Origin: Platanthera guangdongensis
Lineage: Eukaryota > Streptophyta > Magnoliopsida > Asparagales > Orchidaceae
Reading direction: 5' to 3'
NCBI GenBank assembly: GCA_039583875.1
Contig: CM077147.1
Location: 108,236,124 to 108,300,123, forward strand
DNA length: 64,000 bases
A program made the translations under genes and the position numbers. Shown piece after piece: positions 21,838-32,479 of the stretch (position 1 is its first letter; every line of letters begins with the position of its first letter). The notes beneath the pieces were generated by a model, which saw only the letters and a list, made by a program, of their open reading frames with translations, was not told where the DNA came from and made no database searches.

Positions 21838-22955
21838 CTGTGACGACGTCACTTGCTTTATGGCCTCCTGCTGGCCAAGATTATACACTCGGGGATGCAC
21901 CTGGGATGCAGATGCCTCCACCATAGCCTTTCCCTTATCATCATATGACGCTCCTGTCTTCTTTTCAACCTTTGGTGGACCAACCCGATAGTCACAGGCT
22001 ATATGCCCCACTCTACCACATGTATAGCATGTCTGAGACTCTTGCCTCGAAGTTGCTCCAGATGCAACACTTGAGGGAGCCTGTGTAGAAGACTTGGATC
22101 TCTTACCACATTTCCTTTGGTAGTTTGATTTCCCCGGGTGCGTCACTTTGAACTCGGACTTTGTCACAGCCAAGTCCCTTTTTCCTTGCACCCGCTTCAT
22201 ATCTTTTTCCAACGCACACGCCGTATCCACCAACGCTTGAAACCCCTAGTTCACCAAACTAGAGAGCAGGAATCACAATTCATCCCATAGCCCTTCGTAG
22301 AACCGATTGGTTTTACATTGTTCATCGGCGAAGATAGACCCAGCATAGCGTCCCAACCGTGTAAACTCATGTAGGTAAGTGTCAACACTACTTTCTCCCT
22401 GAGTTAGATGCTGGAACTCATTTTCCATGGCGATGCGTTGTGATGCTAGCAAATGCTTTGCCACGAACAATCTCTGAAACTCCTCCATCGAGACTTCTGT
22501 TAATTGTCTGCCCGCTAGGTGGTGCAACTCAATCTCGTCCCACCATAACCGGGCCTCACATTCTAGCAAGAAGGTGCCAAAGGTGACTTTATTTTCTTCC
22601 TCCGTCCTTATCGCCGTCAATATTCTCTTGACACGGGACAACCAATCCTCCGTCTGCATTGGGGATCCCACACCTATAAATATAGGAGGATTGAAGCTCA
22701 TAAACTGCTTCAATTGCCGTTCAACTTTGCGAGGATCAACAACAACCTCAACAGGTTATGGCCGCACACCAACCTATTCTGGCACCATTGCAGGCTGCGC
22801 CTGCCCAGTAGGCTGTGCATGAATCATTGAAAACAACACCTCAGCAACTAAGCGTACTATTTCCGCGGAAGGAGGAGGTGCAGGCACCTTAGCTGGTGTT
22901 GCACTCTCACCAGAACGCCGGGGCTCAGACTGCCAAGCACCACTTCGAGTCACCT
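21838..22955 (-). pseudogene. gag: E1 Gag
   Basis: Minus-strand readings 22713-22273 and 22233-21838 cover the Gag core (FMSFNPPIFIGVG, EDWLSRVKRILTAIR, ARLWWDEIELHHLAG, YLHEFTRLGRYAG, NRFYEGLWDEL) and a tail with one zinc knuckle (CYTCGRVGHIACDYR, last cysteine lost). One stop separates them at about 22250, and the N-terminal part up to about 22955 has another at about 22757. No ATG is visible at the start. The protein is very close to E6 Gag in sequence and layout, so the two elements are relatives. Confidence 0.85.
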
Positions 22956-23158
22956 ATAGGTGGATAAGACAAACTTTAGCGACTTTGCACAAGTAAAAAA
23001 CAACAAAAAAGGAACGTGCAGGTTCCTCAAACAGGTGTATTTGCATTACTTAGTGGACATTCTTGAGTTAATTTAAGGCTAAAGTGGGTCGCACTTACAC
23101 GTGCTCGCCACCGGACAAAAGAATTCGACCACGAATTCGAAAGAGGAAGACTGAGAAA

Positions 23159-23170
23159 AGCTGATACCAA
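23159..23170 (-). other. E1 primer binding site
   Basis: On the minus strand TTTGGTATCAGC lies a few bases after the 5' LTR end. It matches the first part of TGGTATCAGAGC, the initiator methionine tRNA site used by most plant Ty3/gypsy elements. The bases 22956-23158 are untranslated leader with no other recognisable feature. Confidence 0.75.
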
Positions 23171-23172
23171 AT

Positions 23173-25265
23173 TTTAACATCTCTATCTATTACATGACAT
23201 ATAATAGAAGGTCTGGCCGGGGCCCCACACCATATATCACAAACCAATGGCTAGGTTACAGGTTTATATCAAAATTACGCGCATCCTTATCCAGAGCATG
23301 CAAACTGAAGCTTTAAAGTTATTTGAACTCAACTCATTTGAATGTCCACAATATATAAACCAACATTTATATATAACACCACAAAGGAATGTATACAAAA
23401 TACACAACCAGTCTGGCCTTAAGGCCTTACATTTAAGCTCGACAGGTGTGGATTATAAACATCAGCACGTAGGGCGGCCATACATGAAAATCATAAAATT
23501 CTTCATTCGGACATTGAGGGCCAGCAACAGCAAGGGCTTCAGCCCACTATTTTCCACTCGGCTCTCCAGCGCCTGCATAGGGACAATCCACCGCAACGGT
23601 GGTAAACAAGGCAACGGTCAACATTCAGCTGACCAATTTATAACAACCCTACCCCTTACCCGGGGCAGTGGTATTCCTTCCCTGCAGGCATAACATTTCA
23701 CAAGTAGATATATCACAAGATGTGCACTCACGCACAATCAATATATCACAAACGTCGACCACACGGCCCGGCGTTCCGTGCACTCAGGGCACATTCTTGG
23801 TGTAGCGGAAAACCAGGGTCCCACCACCGTTCCCAATGGCAAACTTGAGCATTGGGCTCCACGACCCACAGCCAGAGACTTTAGTCTTAATGGTGCGCAA
23901 GCCTAAGACTCTCATTATGCGAACCTGACGAACGCTAATATCCCAGGCACTCATGTCAGACAACCATAATGCGGATACAGTTTAGCCCTTACCCGTTGCT
24001 CAAATCATCAGTTCAATGACTAGACTGACGTGGGTCAACATCCCCTTGTCCGTTCGGCACAAAGCCTTTTTAAGTGCTCACAATAGTCACACTGTCCCCT
24101 AAGGACTGGCTTCACAATCACAGGTTAGATAGGATCCATCACCGGCGACACTCACTATTGCCCGGCGTTAGCGATAGAACTCTCTTTCCGTCCCCAGCCT
24201 TAACCTTATTTGGACCAACCATCCAGAAATCCCTGCAATCACCTACAGTGCCAGAAACACTTGTCTTTCATAGCTTACAGTACATGAACTTTGCAGGTCA
24301 TTTCCTGGAATTCCACTCCAGTACTTCCTGCTACTGCCCTTCAAAGGCACAACCCACTGACTCCACAAAATACTTGTTTATGCGTGGAGTCTTCTCCTGT
24401 GCGCAAAATAAAACATCACCAATCCAGATTAACCTGTCCAGATGGGCTTCATACAGTATGTCTATTCCGTAGAACACATTTTCAAATCTATCTGCAAGAC
24501 TCCCTGGGATTTCATGAATCAACCCAAAGGAACTCCCTTGACTTTCCACCTTTTGGTTGGGAATTGCATGCATATGCCAAAAAAGGACTTGACTTGTCCA
24601 AGAAGAAAGATCGTTACCCTTGAAAATCTCTTTGGAGCCATGACAAAGTGTTTCTGCTCAGATGGAAATGATCGTTTCACTTTCCTCTTTGCAAACCTCG
24701 CTTTGGCTTTAGATTCCACCCCCAAAACCTCCTTCAGCAGCATAACCAGAGCACTCAAACCCTAATAGCCAAGAGGGCCTGCTCCAGAACTCGGGAAGAA
24801 AGAGAATAGATGAAGGGAATAATGATTTCCAATTTCCATTCTCTACAGATAAGGCATCAGTTATCTTCCAGCCACACGATTTTTTCCCCTCAAAACACAT
24901 CAACGGCTCGGGATTGAAGCTGAAAAGTCAACCACCGCTCAGTGGCCACACACAAGCCACCTGACACGAGACACCGCACGCCCATATCCATATTTTCGAC
25001 AATTCGTCGAACAGGACAAATTTCGTCGAATGAAATTCGTCGAACAGGCCAATTTCATCGAGCTCCGCTCCAGGATTTCTTCGAGCTCCGCTCGACGATT
25101 TCGACGAGCTCCGCTCGATGATGTCATCGAGCTCCATTCGATGATTTCGACGAGCTCCTCTCGATGATTTCATCAAGTTCCGCTCGATGATTTCGTCGAG
25201 CTCCGCTCGAGGATTTCTCGCCCAGCCAAGCCAACTCTTTGCCTGTTATATTTTGGGGTGTTACA
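23173..25265 (-). repeat. E1 5' LTR
   Basis: On the minus strand it starts TGTAACACCCC at 25265 and ends at about 23173. The terminal CA appears mutated here, since 297 in the other copy keeps TG on the plus strand. The full-length match to 297-2301 defines it. The size difference of about 90 bp comes partly from extra units of the TCGA-core array. No gene lies in it. Confidence 0.9.
25005..25220. repeat. TCGA-core minisatellite in E1 5' LTR
   Basis: About eight variants of TCGTCGAGCTCCGCTCGA, with period near 23-24 bp and spacer ATTTC or ATGTC. There are more units than at 2131-2266 in the partner LTR, so copy number has changed since E1 inserted. Confidence 0.85.
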
Positions 25266-26606
25266 CAGACAATATAAATAATCCTTCCACAAAGCCTCTA
25301 TAATAGCCTGCCAACCCTAAGAAACTTCTTATCTCCTTAGGTGTGGTAGGTCTTTTCCAATCCATCATAACAGCTATCTTTTTTGGGTCCACCAAAATTC
25401 CATCTATATTAACAATATGACCCAAAAAGGACACTTGAGGAAGCCAAAACTCGCACTTACTCAACTTCACATACAACTTATGCTCTCTTAAAGTAGACAG
25501 AACTAAATGCAAGTGCTAGGCATGCTCCTCAGCACTTCGAGAATATACCAGAACATCGTCGATGAAAACGACCACAAAATGATCCACGAAACCATTAAAC
25601 ACTCTATTCATCATGTCCATGAAAGCAGAGGGTGCATTTGTCAGTTCAAAAGACATCACCAGGAACTCAAAAAGTCTATGTCGAGAAGGAAAAGTGGTCC
25701 GCGGAAAATTTGACTCTCAGATTCTCAGTTGATGGTAGCCTGAACGAAGATCAATCTTTGAGAACACCATACTGCCTTGCAACTGATCAAACAAATCATC
25801 TATCCGCGATAATGGATACCTGTTCTTTATGGTTACCTTATTTAATTCCTTATAATCAATACACAATCTCATGGAACCATCCTTATTTTTGACAAACAGG
25901 ACAGGAGTACCCCAAGGCGAAGAACATGGCCTAATAAAACCACACTACAACAGTTCATCTAGCTGGGTACACAACTCTTCCTGCTCATGTAGAGCCATAT
26001 AGTATGGTGCCTTAGTAATGGGGCGAGTACCTAGCTCAAGATCAATGACAAATTCTACATCTCTCTCAAGTGGAAGGCTAGTAAGACTAATTGGGAAAAC
26101 ATCAGGGAAGTCTCACACCACCGAAATATCCTCGATGCGCGGCAAACTATAAATAGTTTCAAAAGTAGAAACCAGGAAAGCAAAACAGCTGGAATCAAAG
26201 AGTTTCCGAGCACATACTGCAAAAATTATCGGGGAATCCTGGCGTAGAAAACCATACACACTCATGGGGTGGCCATTGTCCATCTTAAAGTCCAAATGCT
26301 TTACCTTTAATTGGATAACAATATTATATCTAGACAATAAGTCCATGCCCAAAATCACAACAAATTCCTCTAGGTCTAGCACCTTCAGATCGACAAAAGC
26401 TAGGAAGTCACTTAAAAGGATAGGACAACTCTGGAAAACCTGGTCTGATACCACCGAGTCACTAGAGGGAAACTTAATGCGAAATGGATCGCCAACTTGA
26501 TTGAGAGTCAGACGATGATGTTCTATGAAAGTCCTAGCCACGAATGAGTGGGTAGCGCTAGAATCAAAAAGGACGCGCATCTAACAGTTCTTTTCCTTAA
26601 ACTCAC
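25266..26606 (-). pseudogene. pol: E0 protease and reverse transcriptase
   Basis: Minus-strand reading 26606-26113 begins GEFKEKNC, a stop, then MRVLFDSSATHSFVA, a retropepsin site with DSG changed to DSS, followed by VVILGMDLLSRY. From about 26110 to 25266 come [54 protein letters not shown], the box [12 protein letters not shown] (about 25560), [19 protein letters not shown] and [14 protein letters not shown]. Several stops and frame changes are present. It stops where E1 is inserted and continues at 296-1. Confidence 0.88.
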
Positions 26607-26684
26607 CTATAAAGTCATATATGTAACTAGTCGAATCAACAATGAAACTATAGCTAAAAGCTAAGAACTAGTTTAGAATCTAAC
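26607..26684 (-). other. Candidate intron at the E0 gag/protease boundary
   Basis: On the minus strand a donor TCTCAG/GTTAGA follows the end of gag (TQVIS) and an acceptor GACTTTATAG precedes GTGAGTTTAAGG. Removal of the 78-bp AT-rich interval joins the readings in frame (TCA G-GT GAG, giving SGEF). A TTGAT branch-like site lies upstream of the acceptor. Confidence 0.5.
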
Positions 26685-27150
26685 CTGAGATCACTTGGGT
26701 AGAAGTCTATGCTTCTTCTATGGTCACCACATTCAACTTGACTTCCCTTTATCAGATGTTGAGGCGGCTGCAAGGATTGAAGGGGAACAGGCTACAGCGA
26801 GGGCTGAGACTGCGGAAATCTAAACTTCAAATGCCCTTTCTGCCCACACGGGAAGCAAACCTTATCCTTTGTCCAATAATGTGCAACATCATGCCCCTTC
26901 TGCTTACATAAAACATAGACCAGGTCTCCTTTGGGTGTGCTCTGAATTGTAAGCACTTACTGCTGCTTCTGCGCTCCAAACCTCTTAACACACTTCTTGA
27001 TGGGATGGACTGGCCGGCCACAGAAACTACACGCTTCTTTGCTTCCTTTCTTTGAAGAAGGGCCAGATGGCCGAGAGCTCTACTGTCATCAGACTTTCTC
27101 TTATCTTTCCTTGCTTGCAGCCCACGATTCTTTGCATTGTCGATAGCCTC
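26685..27150 (-). pseudogene. gag: E0 Gag C-terminal part with zinc knuckles
   Basis: On the minus strand 27150-26685 gives a basic linker (AIDNAKNRGLQARKDKRK) and a CX2CX4HX4C knuckle (CSFCGRPVHPIKKC). After a stop come two degenerate knuckle-like segments (VCKQKGHDVAHY; CFPCGQKGHLKF). A further stop lies close to the candidate intron. The Gag core is missing because E4 is inserted at 27151; the remainder is not in this window. Confidence 0.75.
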
Positions 27151-27332
27151 TGTTGAATTTTCTCAAAGTGGTCAGCAAGATATCCTAAAGCCAAATGAAT
27201 ATTCTCAGAACTATCCAGTTAACACCTTGATCATGCGTAAACCCAAAGAGCAAGCTCAACACCACATGCAAATGGCAGAATAAGCAGATCTTATTTTTAT
27301 TAACACTTATTTACAGGGCGAGGTATACATAG
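27151..27332 (-). repeat. E4 3' LTR, left part
   Basis: Matches 48100-48287 of the E4 5' LTR with few differences, then ends at CATAG (27328-27332), the target duplication of E3. The LTR resumes at 44014. The five bases before it, GCCTC (27146-27150), would be the E4 target duplication, but the partner is not visible. Confidence 0.9.
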
Positions 27333-28870
27333 TGAATGTGCAGGTTAGATCTGATATACTCTAGAGGGGGGTGAATAGAGTATAGTGCTTACTAAAAACT
27401 TTTTACAACTCTTGTTGTATTTCTAAGTGAACAGGGAAGCAAATAACATATAGTAAACACAGCAACTACCTAATCAAAAAACAATCACAGAACAATCACA
27501 AACCACAGCCAGAAAACAAAAGAAAATAAGCAACCAGAAGACACAAGGAGCTATAGTGGTTCCCCAATCAATCTGGGTACATCCACTCTTCTACCACCCT
27601 AGGTAGGAATCCACTGCAGGATGAGTTGATCAGGTGTCCTGGGCACCAATGAGCTTTTGATAAGGTACTCAAAAACCAAACCAGATTTTTTGATCAGGTG
27701 TCTTGCCACCACTGAGTTTTGATAAGGTCTCAGAAACCAACACAAACTTTTGAAGGGAGTTTGATAAACCCTTTACAACAGAGAGAGAGAGAGGGATGAG
27801 ATGATCTTCTCTGTCAACACTCAGAGAGAAGATAGTGGATGTTGTCAAAGCTCCCCCTGAGTTCGTGAGTTATTCAGGAAGTGAAGCTTTGCAGTAGGGT
27901 GATAGGCCTTCAGAAGATTTCATCTAAAGCAAAAATGATTCCAGCAGCAACTGAAATGTTTGTTGTCTGGAGTCTTGAATGATGATGGCCTTTGAACACT
28001 GGAATCAAGAGAGATCTAGAAATTTCAATATGTTGATCTCCTTTTGTGATGTGTGTTCTTGTAAGAATTCTAAAACTGAGAATGTCTGCAACTCTTTCTC
28101 TTTCTGGTGTTATGATTATTGTAAGAGTTGTTGTTGATGTTGATGATGTCCAGTAGGAATGAAAAACTGATCTTTTATTCCTTAGATCTGAATAGAATAT
28201 TTCTCTGTCCAAGATAGCCGTTAGCCTGTCATAAATGACTTCCTTAACTACATTTTGTCTTCTGGAGGAAAGTCCAAAAAAACATTTCTTTGAAAATCCC
28301 TTGAAACTTGCTCCAGATTAATTGAAACGGCTACAAGATCCTTGACATAAATGCTGAGAATAATTCCATAACTGTCTGAATTTGAATCTTGAAAAACGTC
28401 GATCTCTCCAGAAAAACGTCGACCTGAGCTCAACTATCGTTGAACTGAGCTCAGAGACTGGACTTAGACTGAAGCAGAAAGCATCGATCTGAGCTCAACT
28501 ATCGTCGAACTGAGCTCAGAGATAGGGAAACAAACTAGAGACAAGAACGTCGATCTGAGCTCGAAGATCGTCGAATGGAGTTCGACGACTCGTTGAAGTT
28601 GAGCTCAGAGATCGTCGAATGGAGTTCGACGATTCATCGAGGTGGGTTCAGAGATCATCGAATGGAGTTCGATGATTCGTCGTCCTGAGCTTGACGAAAT
28701 GACTTAGTCTCCAGAATTGAAATATCTGGTCTTGAGGGCAGCTTTCAAACCTAAATACTAACCCTTAAAGTCAATTCTAATTGACCTTTATATCTATACA
28801 AGGAGTTCAAAACATATTTCCTAAAAGACATAGTGATCCTTGCCCAAATCAGTAATAGGGTGTTCCAACA
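27333..28870 (-). repeat. E3 3' LTR
   Basis: On the minus strand it starts TGTTGGAACACCC at 28870, next to the polypurine tract, and ends at TTCA (27333). It aligns with 42475-44013 with rare substitutions and almost no indels. A GA microsatellite (about 27783-27796) and a TCGA-core array (28392-28692) are inside it. Confidence 0.95.
28392..28692. repeat. TCGA-core minisatellite in E3 3' LTR
   Basis: Repeated CGTCGA and TCGACGA arms alternate with GAGCTCA or GGAGTTC. Examples are TCGTCGAATGGAGTTCGACG and CGTCGATCTGAGCTC. The units are irregular, 20-60 bp apart. The same array is at 43540-43850 in the 5' LTR. Confidence 0.85.
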
Positions 28871-28883
28871 ATCTCCCCCTATT
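28871..28883 (-). other. E3 polypurine tract
   Basis: AATAGGGGGAGAT on the minus strand, abutting the LTR start TGTTGG. This is the expected plus-strand primer of a Sirevirus. The bases 28884-29028 are untranslated 3' sequence. Confidence 0.9.
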
Positions 28884-29028
28884 TGGATTAGGATTACTAT
28901 TTACAGATATTGGAAAAATAAAAACATACAAAGCAGAAATGTAACAAACAAAACATTGCAGAAACACAGATATTATCACAGATAGTTCAGAAAACAAGAT
29001 ATACTGTCATCTTATAGAATCATTCATT

Positions 29029-31969
29029 TTACTTGCTCTTTATAAGAACTATTTCTCTGTTGGGATTGAGAACTTCCTTCTTAGATCTTCTGTCATCAGC
29101 TGCACCTAGAGAAGTTTGATGTTTTGGCCTGGGGACTACAGCTTCTGGATGCAGCTTCATATAACTTTCTGAATCAAAGAATTTTCTGGAGGAGTATCTC
29201 TCAAGTTCTTTCTTTCTTTGATCTGATAGAGTAGTGATATTTGAAGTATATTTTCCTTGTTCTCTAGCTTTCTTGATTTGGTCTAGTGCAGCCAATTCTT
29301 TCATTCTTGTTGTCCATGAGGTGGGATTATTTTCTGGGTCTTCAAATGGAACAGGAGGCTCATATTTGTTTGAAGAATTATCAGGAGGAGCTCTGGAAGA
29401 GACTAAATCTTTAAGCTTATAAGGGAACGGACCAGAAGTAGTGTCAGAGGGACCTTCTCCTTCCCTTTGATAAGGATGTTGCCTGGAATATCCTTTAGTT
29501 TACACTTTGAGTTCTCTTTGATTTCCTCTATACTGTCCTCTTCTAGACTGGTAACCTCTAGACTGATTTCCTCAGTACTAGGATCTTCCTTGAGGTTGAT
29601 ATGAAGTTTGGCTTCTGGCAGTAGATTGGAAGGCAGAACTACCATCTGCACCTGCATCAGGTGAAGGGGGAGGATGAGGAGGATTGAAATGGGATGATCC
29701 TTTATCATACTTTCTTTTCTTCTTCATAGCTTTCAGTTGATTCCTGGAGTACTGCATCCATGGTTCTGTAATAGGGCAATCATGCAGTATGTAATATGGA
29801 ATATCATTTGTATCTTTCACTTTCTCTGGGGGAACTCTCTTCATGGCTTTGCTTCTGGCTTTCCTTTTCCTTGCAATTGTTGTAGAGGAATCATCAGAGT
29901 CAGTCCTAAACTGATCACTGTCTGAGCTTTTTGGATTATCATACACTGCATCAATCCTTCTGAGGTAATCTTTCTGTCGTTGAGACTGAGCAGAAGAGAC
30001 AGCAGAAACAGCAACAGTAGCAGCAGCAACAACAGGAAGTGGAGTAGAAGCAACACTGGCAGAAGGAGCTATGATAGTAGTTCAGATACAGCAATTTCAG
30101 AAACAGGAGCAACAGCAGCAGTAATGGAAGAAGTAGAAACAGATGAAACTGGAAAAACAACTTCAGAAACAGAAACAACAAGCTCAGAGGTGTCTGAAGC
30201 AACCGATTCAGAGATAAAAATAGCAGGCTCAAAATCAAATGCCTCTGGCATATGCACATCCTCAGACACTGAAACAGCAACAGCAACAACTTCCACAGAA
30301 TTGAAGGAATGTATATAAGAACTAATTAAGCTGGGGTTACAGCTGGAGATAGGCACAATGGCCTTAGTAAGATCTTCAGTATGATGTGCTGGAAGGCAGT
30401 TGAAGTATACAGAGTCAAAAACTGACAACAGTGACCTGAGGTCCACTGTAATGACTGCAACTAGAGCTACTGGAGCTTGGACTGAAGTTACTACAGTAGG
30501 CAGCCTCTCAGCTTCATAAGGCATCTCCCCCTGCCTAGATTCAATGAGAACTGGATCAAGGCACCCATAAGAAGGGATTGCCTGAGGAGGAAGAAAAGAA
30601 GATAGCCTGGCAGACAGCTCCTGAACTGTTTTTAGAAGTGGAGCCAAAGAGGTCTCCAGAAGTAGTGATAGCCTTGGAGATATCCGCTCATATAGTCTGT
30701 CTGCAATAGCTGGAATGTCTACTTGCTCAAGAGGGACTTGAGTAGAGGTAGGGATGGAAGCTGGAGCAGCAGGAGATGTTGGTGGAGAACCTGTGGATGG
30801 TGGAAGTGATGGTTGAGATATTGGAATTGTGGAGATGGAAGATAATGGAATGGAAATGGATGGTGTGAATGATGGTTGAGCAATGAGTCCTGAAGGAGTT
30901 GTTGATAAGAAGTGGATGAAGATGGGGGCTCAGGAGGGGATGAAGGAGAATCATCCATATAGGAATCATCTATAAGAGTGAAAGATGGAATATGAGATGA
31001 TGAATCAATATCCAGGTGTGGGTAGTGATGTAGAGGATGGAAGATTTCTTCAGTTAATGGTGGAGTTGGAGAAGGGATTGAAGTTGGAGATGGGATGGAA
31101 ATGGGGGATGAAATTGTGATGGGGACTGTTGTAGATGAAACAAGAGGTGAAGGAGGAGGAGAAGAAGCAGGCAAGTCTTCTGCAGGGGCAGAAACCTGAG
31201 GGGAAGAGACTGAAGCAGTCCTTGTGCCTGAAGTACAGATGGTAGAGGGCCTTCTGGGCTTTACAATCTGCCTGTCCCATTTCCCAAATAGGGCACAGGT
31301 AAGCCTCTTGGAGGCATTGATGTGCATCCCACTGGAAACAAGCAGTGCAAGACATCTATTATGAAGAAATAGCCCTAAGATCCTCCCAAAATTAACAAAG
31401 TTCTTGTTAATTTTCTTCTTGATTAAGTCAAAGAAGACTTCTCCCCAGTTCAGTTGTTTCTTGTCCACCAGGGCACCAATCAAACAGAGCTGATACCTAG
31501 ATATGGTATCATGAGCTGAGTGTTTGGCCAACAACACTTTTCCAACAACATCAGCAAGAAATCAGTACTCAACAGACAGATTTTTCTTAAGCAATTTGCT
31601 AGTGTTTGCTTCTGAATGTCCCATCCTTTCAAGCATATTAGAAAATTCCTCTCCAGAAAGCTCAACAGAATCATCTCTAGAATTTAATTGAAAAACCACT
31701 GTTAAAGCATCAGGTGTTAGAGATACCTGAGTTCCTGATATGGTTCCAACCACTGTATACCGATCCAGATTGTGGGCAGTATACACCCATTCCTTTATCT
31801 CATCTACAGCCAATTTGATCCTTATAGTCATTATGGTAACTAGATGTTGGTCTTTGAAAAGTTCCAGAATGTCCTTGAAGATTTGATCGCTGTTATTGAA
31901 GGAATCCATGTCGATATCAAAGCCTGTGTCAAACTTCATTGCGGCCAAGATTGCGACTGAAACTGCCAT
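29029..31969 (-). pseudogene. E3 third ORF (Sirevirus extra ORF after pol)
   Basis: Large ORF between pol and the 3' LTR in the same sense as pol. From ATG at 31969 (MAVSVAILAAMKFDTGF) an N-terminal globular part runs to about 31310, with one stop at 31562. It includes LTPDALTVVFQLN, SRYQLCLIGALVDKKQ and NFGRILGLFLHNRCL. This resembles the plant-specific domain often labelled putative plant transposon protein, by memory only. A long Pro/Ser region follows with a frame change at about 30890, then a coiled-coil-like LYERISPRLSLLLETSLAPL and a basic C-terminus with an RGYQSRRGQYRGN stretch, ending at 29029 (REIVLIKSK). I see no clear membrane segment downstream of the ATG, so an envelope role is not supported. 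Confidence 0.6.
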
Positions 31970-31975
31970 TGATTC

Positions 31976-32005
31976 CTGCAAAAATGAACAAACAAAAAAC
32001 CAAGT
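31976..32005 (-). promoter_or_regulatory. Candidate splice acceptor for E3 third ORF
   Basis: On the minus strand a pyrimidine-rich run (TTGGTTTTTTGTTTGTTC) leads to TTTTTGCAG, and the exon would start GAATCAATGGC, six bases before the ATG at 31969. The open reading upstream of this point looks like an untranslated or intron tail. It would allow expression from a spliced RNA that skips gag-pol. Confidence 0.45.
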
Positions 32006-32094
32006 GTAGAGAAGTTTGGAGGGAAAGAGAAAATTTGCAGAGAGTATGAAAGCGCAAAGGGAGAACGACGGCCAGAAAATGAGTTTTATATTAG

Positions 32095-32350
32095 GGTTCG
32101 ACGCAGAAAAGGAAAGATCGTTGAACTCTGTTCGACGATCTGGGCTTCTAAGGGAAACTGAAAGGTCATCAACATCGTCGATCTCCATTCGACGATATTG
32201 GAGAGCGTCGAGCTCCATTCGACGATCGCTGACCTGAAGAAAGATAGTTTAGCACTATTTGAGAAGCGCTGAACTCTGGTCGACGATTTCTGAAATCGTC
32301 GATCTCCGTTCGACGATCTTGGGTAAAATTGTCGAGCGCAGTTCAGAGAT
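32095..32350. repeat. TCGA-core minisatellite upstream of the E3 third ORF
   Basis: Four to five inverted units lie between the pol end and the third ORF. The clearest has ATCGTCGA and TCGACGAT arms around a seven-base spacer (32175-32197), and others at about 32205-32225 and 32295-32320 have GAGCTCC or ATCTCCG spacers. It is in the putative leader or intron of the third ORF. Confidence 0.85.
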
Positions 32351-32479
32351 CAGAAACATACTCTAGACACTAGAAAAACAAACAAGATGTTTGCCTAGTC
32401 TTGGTCAATTTTAGAGTTTTAAAATCGTGGATATTATTTTAAACTTCCTCCATTTAACATTCCTAACTGATTCAGGAAG

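Larger units (their letters stand above)
297..25265 (-). mobile_element. E1: Ty3/gypsy chromovirus, minus strand, interrupted by E2
   Basis: This is a complete but decayed element in reverse orientation. The 5' LTR is at the right (23173-25265), followed leftward by priming site, gag, protease, reverse transcriptase, RNase H, integrase with a chromo-like tail, polypurine tract and 3' LTR (297-2301). E2 (4832-20785) is inserted inside its reverse transcriptase. Domain order places it in Ty3/gypsy, and the integrase tail (VRWDNCGCEELTWE, EFPEF) resembles the Tekay/Del chromovirus end. Without E2 the element is about 9 kb. Gag closely resembles that of E6. Confidence 0.9.

Noticed and set aside
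31978..32218. Hydrophobic N-terminal extension of the E3 third ORF as an envelope-type signal or anchor
   Set aside because: It lies upstream of a good splice acceptor and ATG, overlaps the TCGA array, and looks like untranslated or intron sequence.
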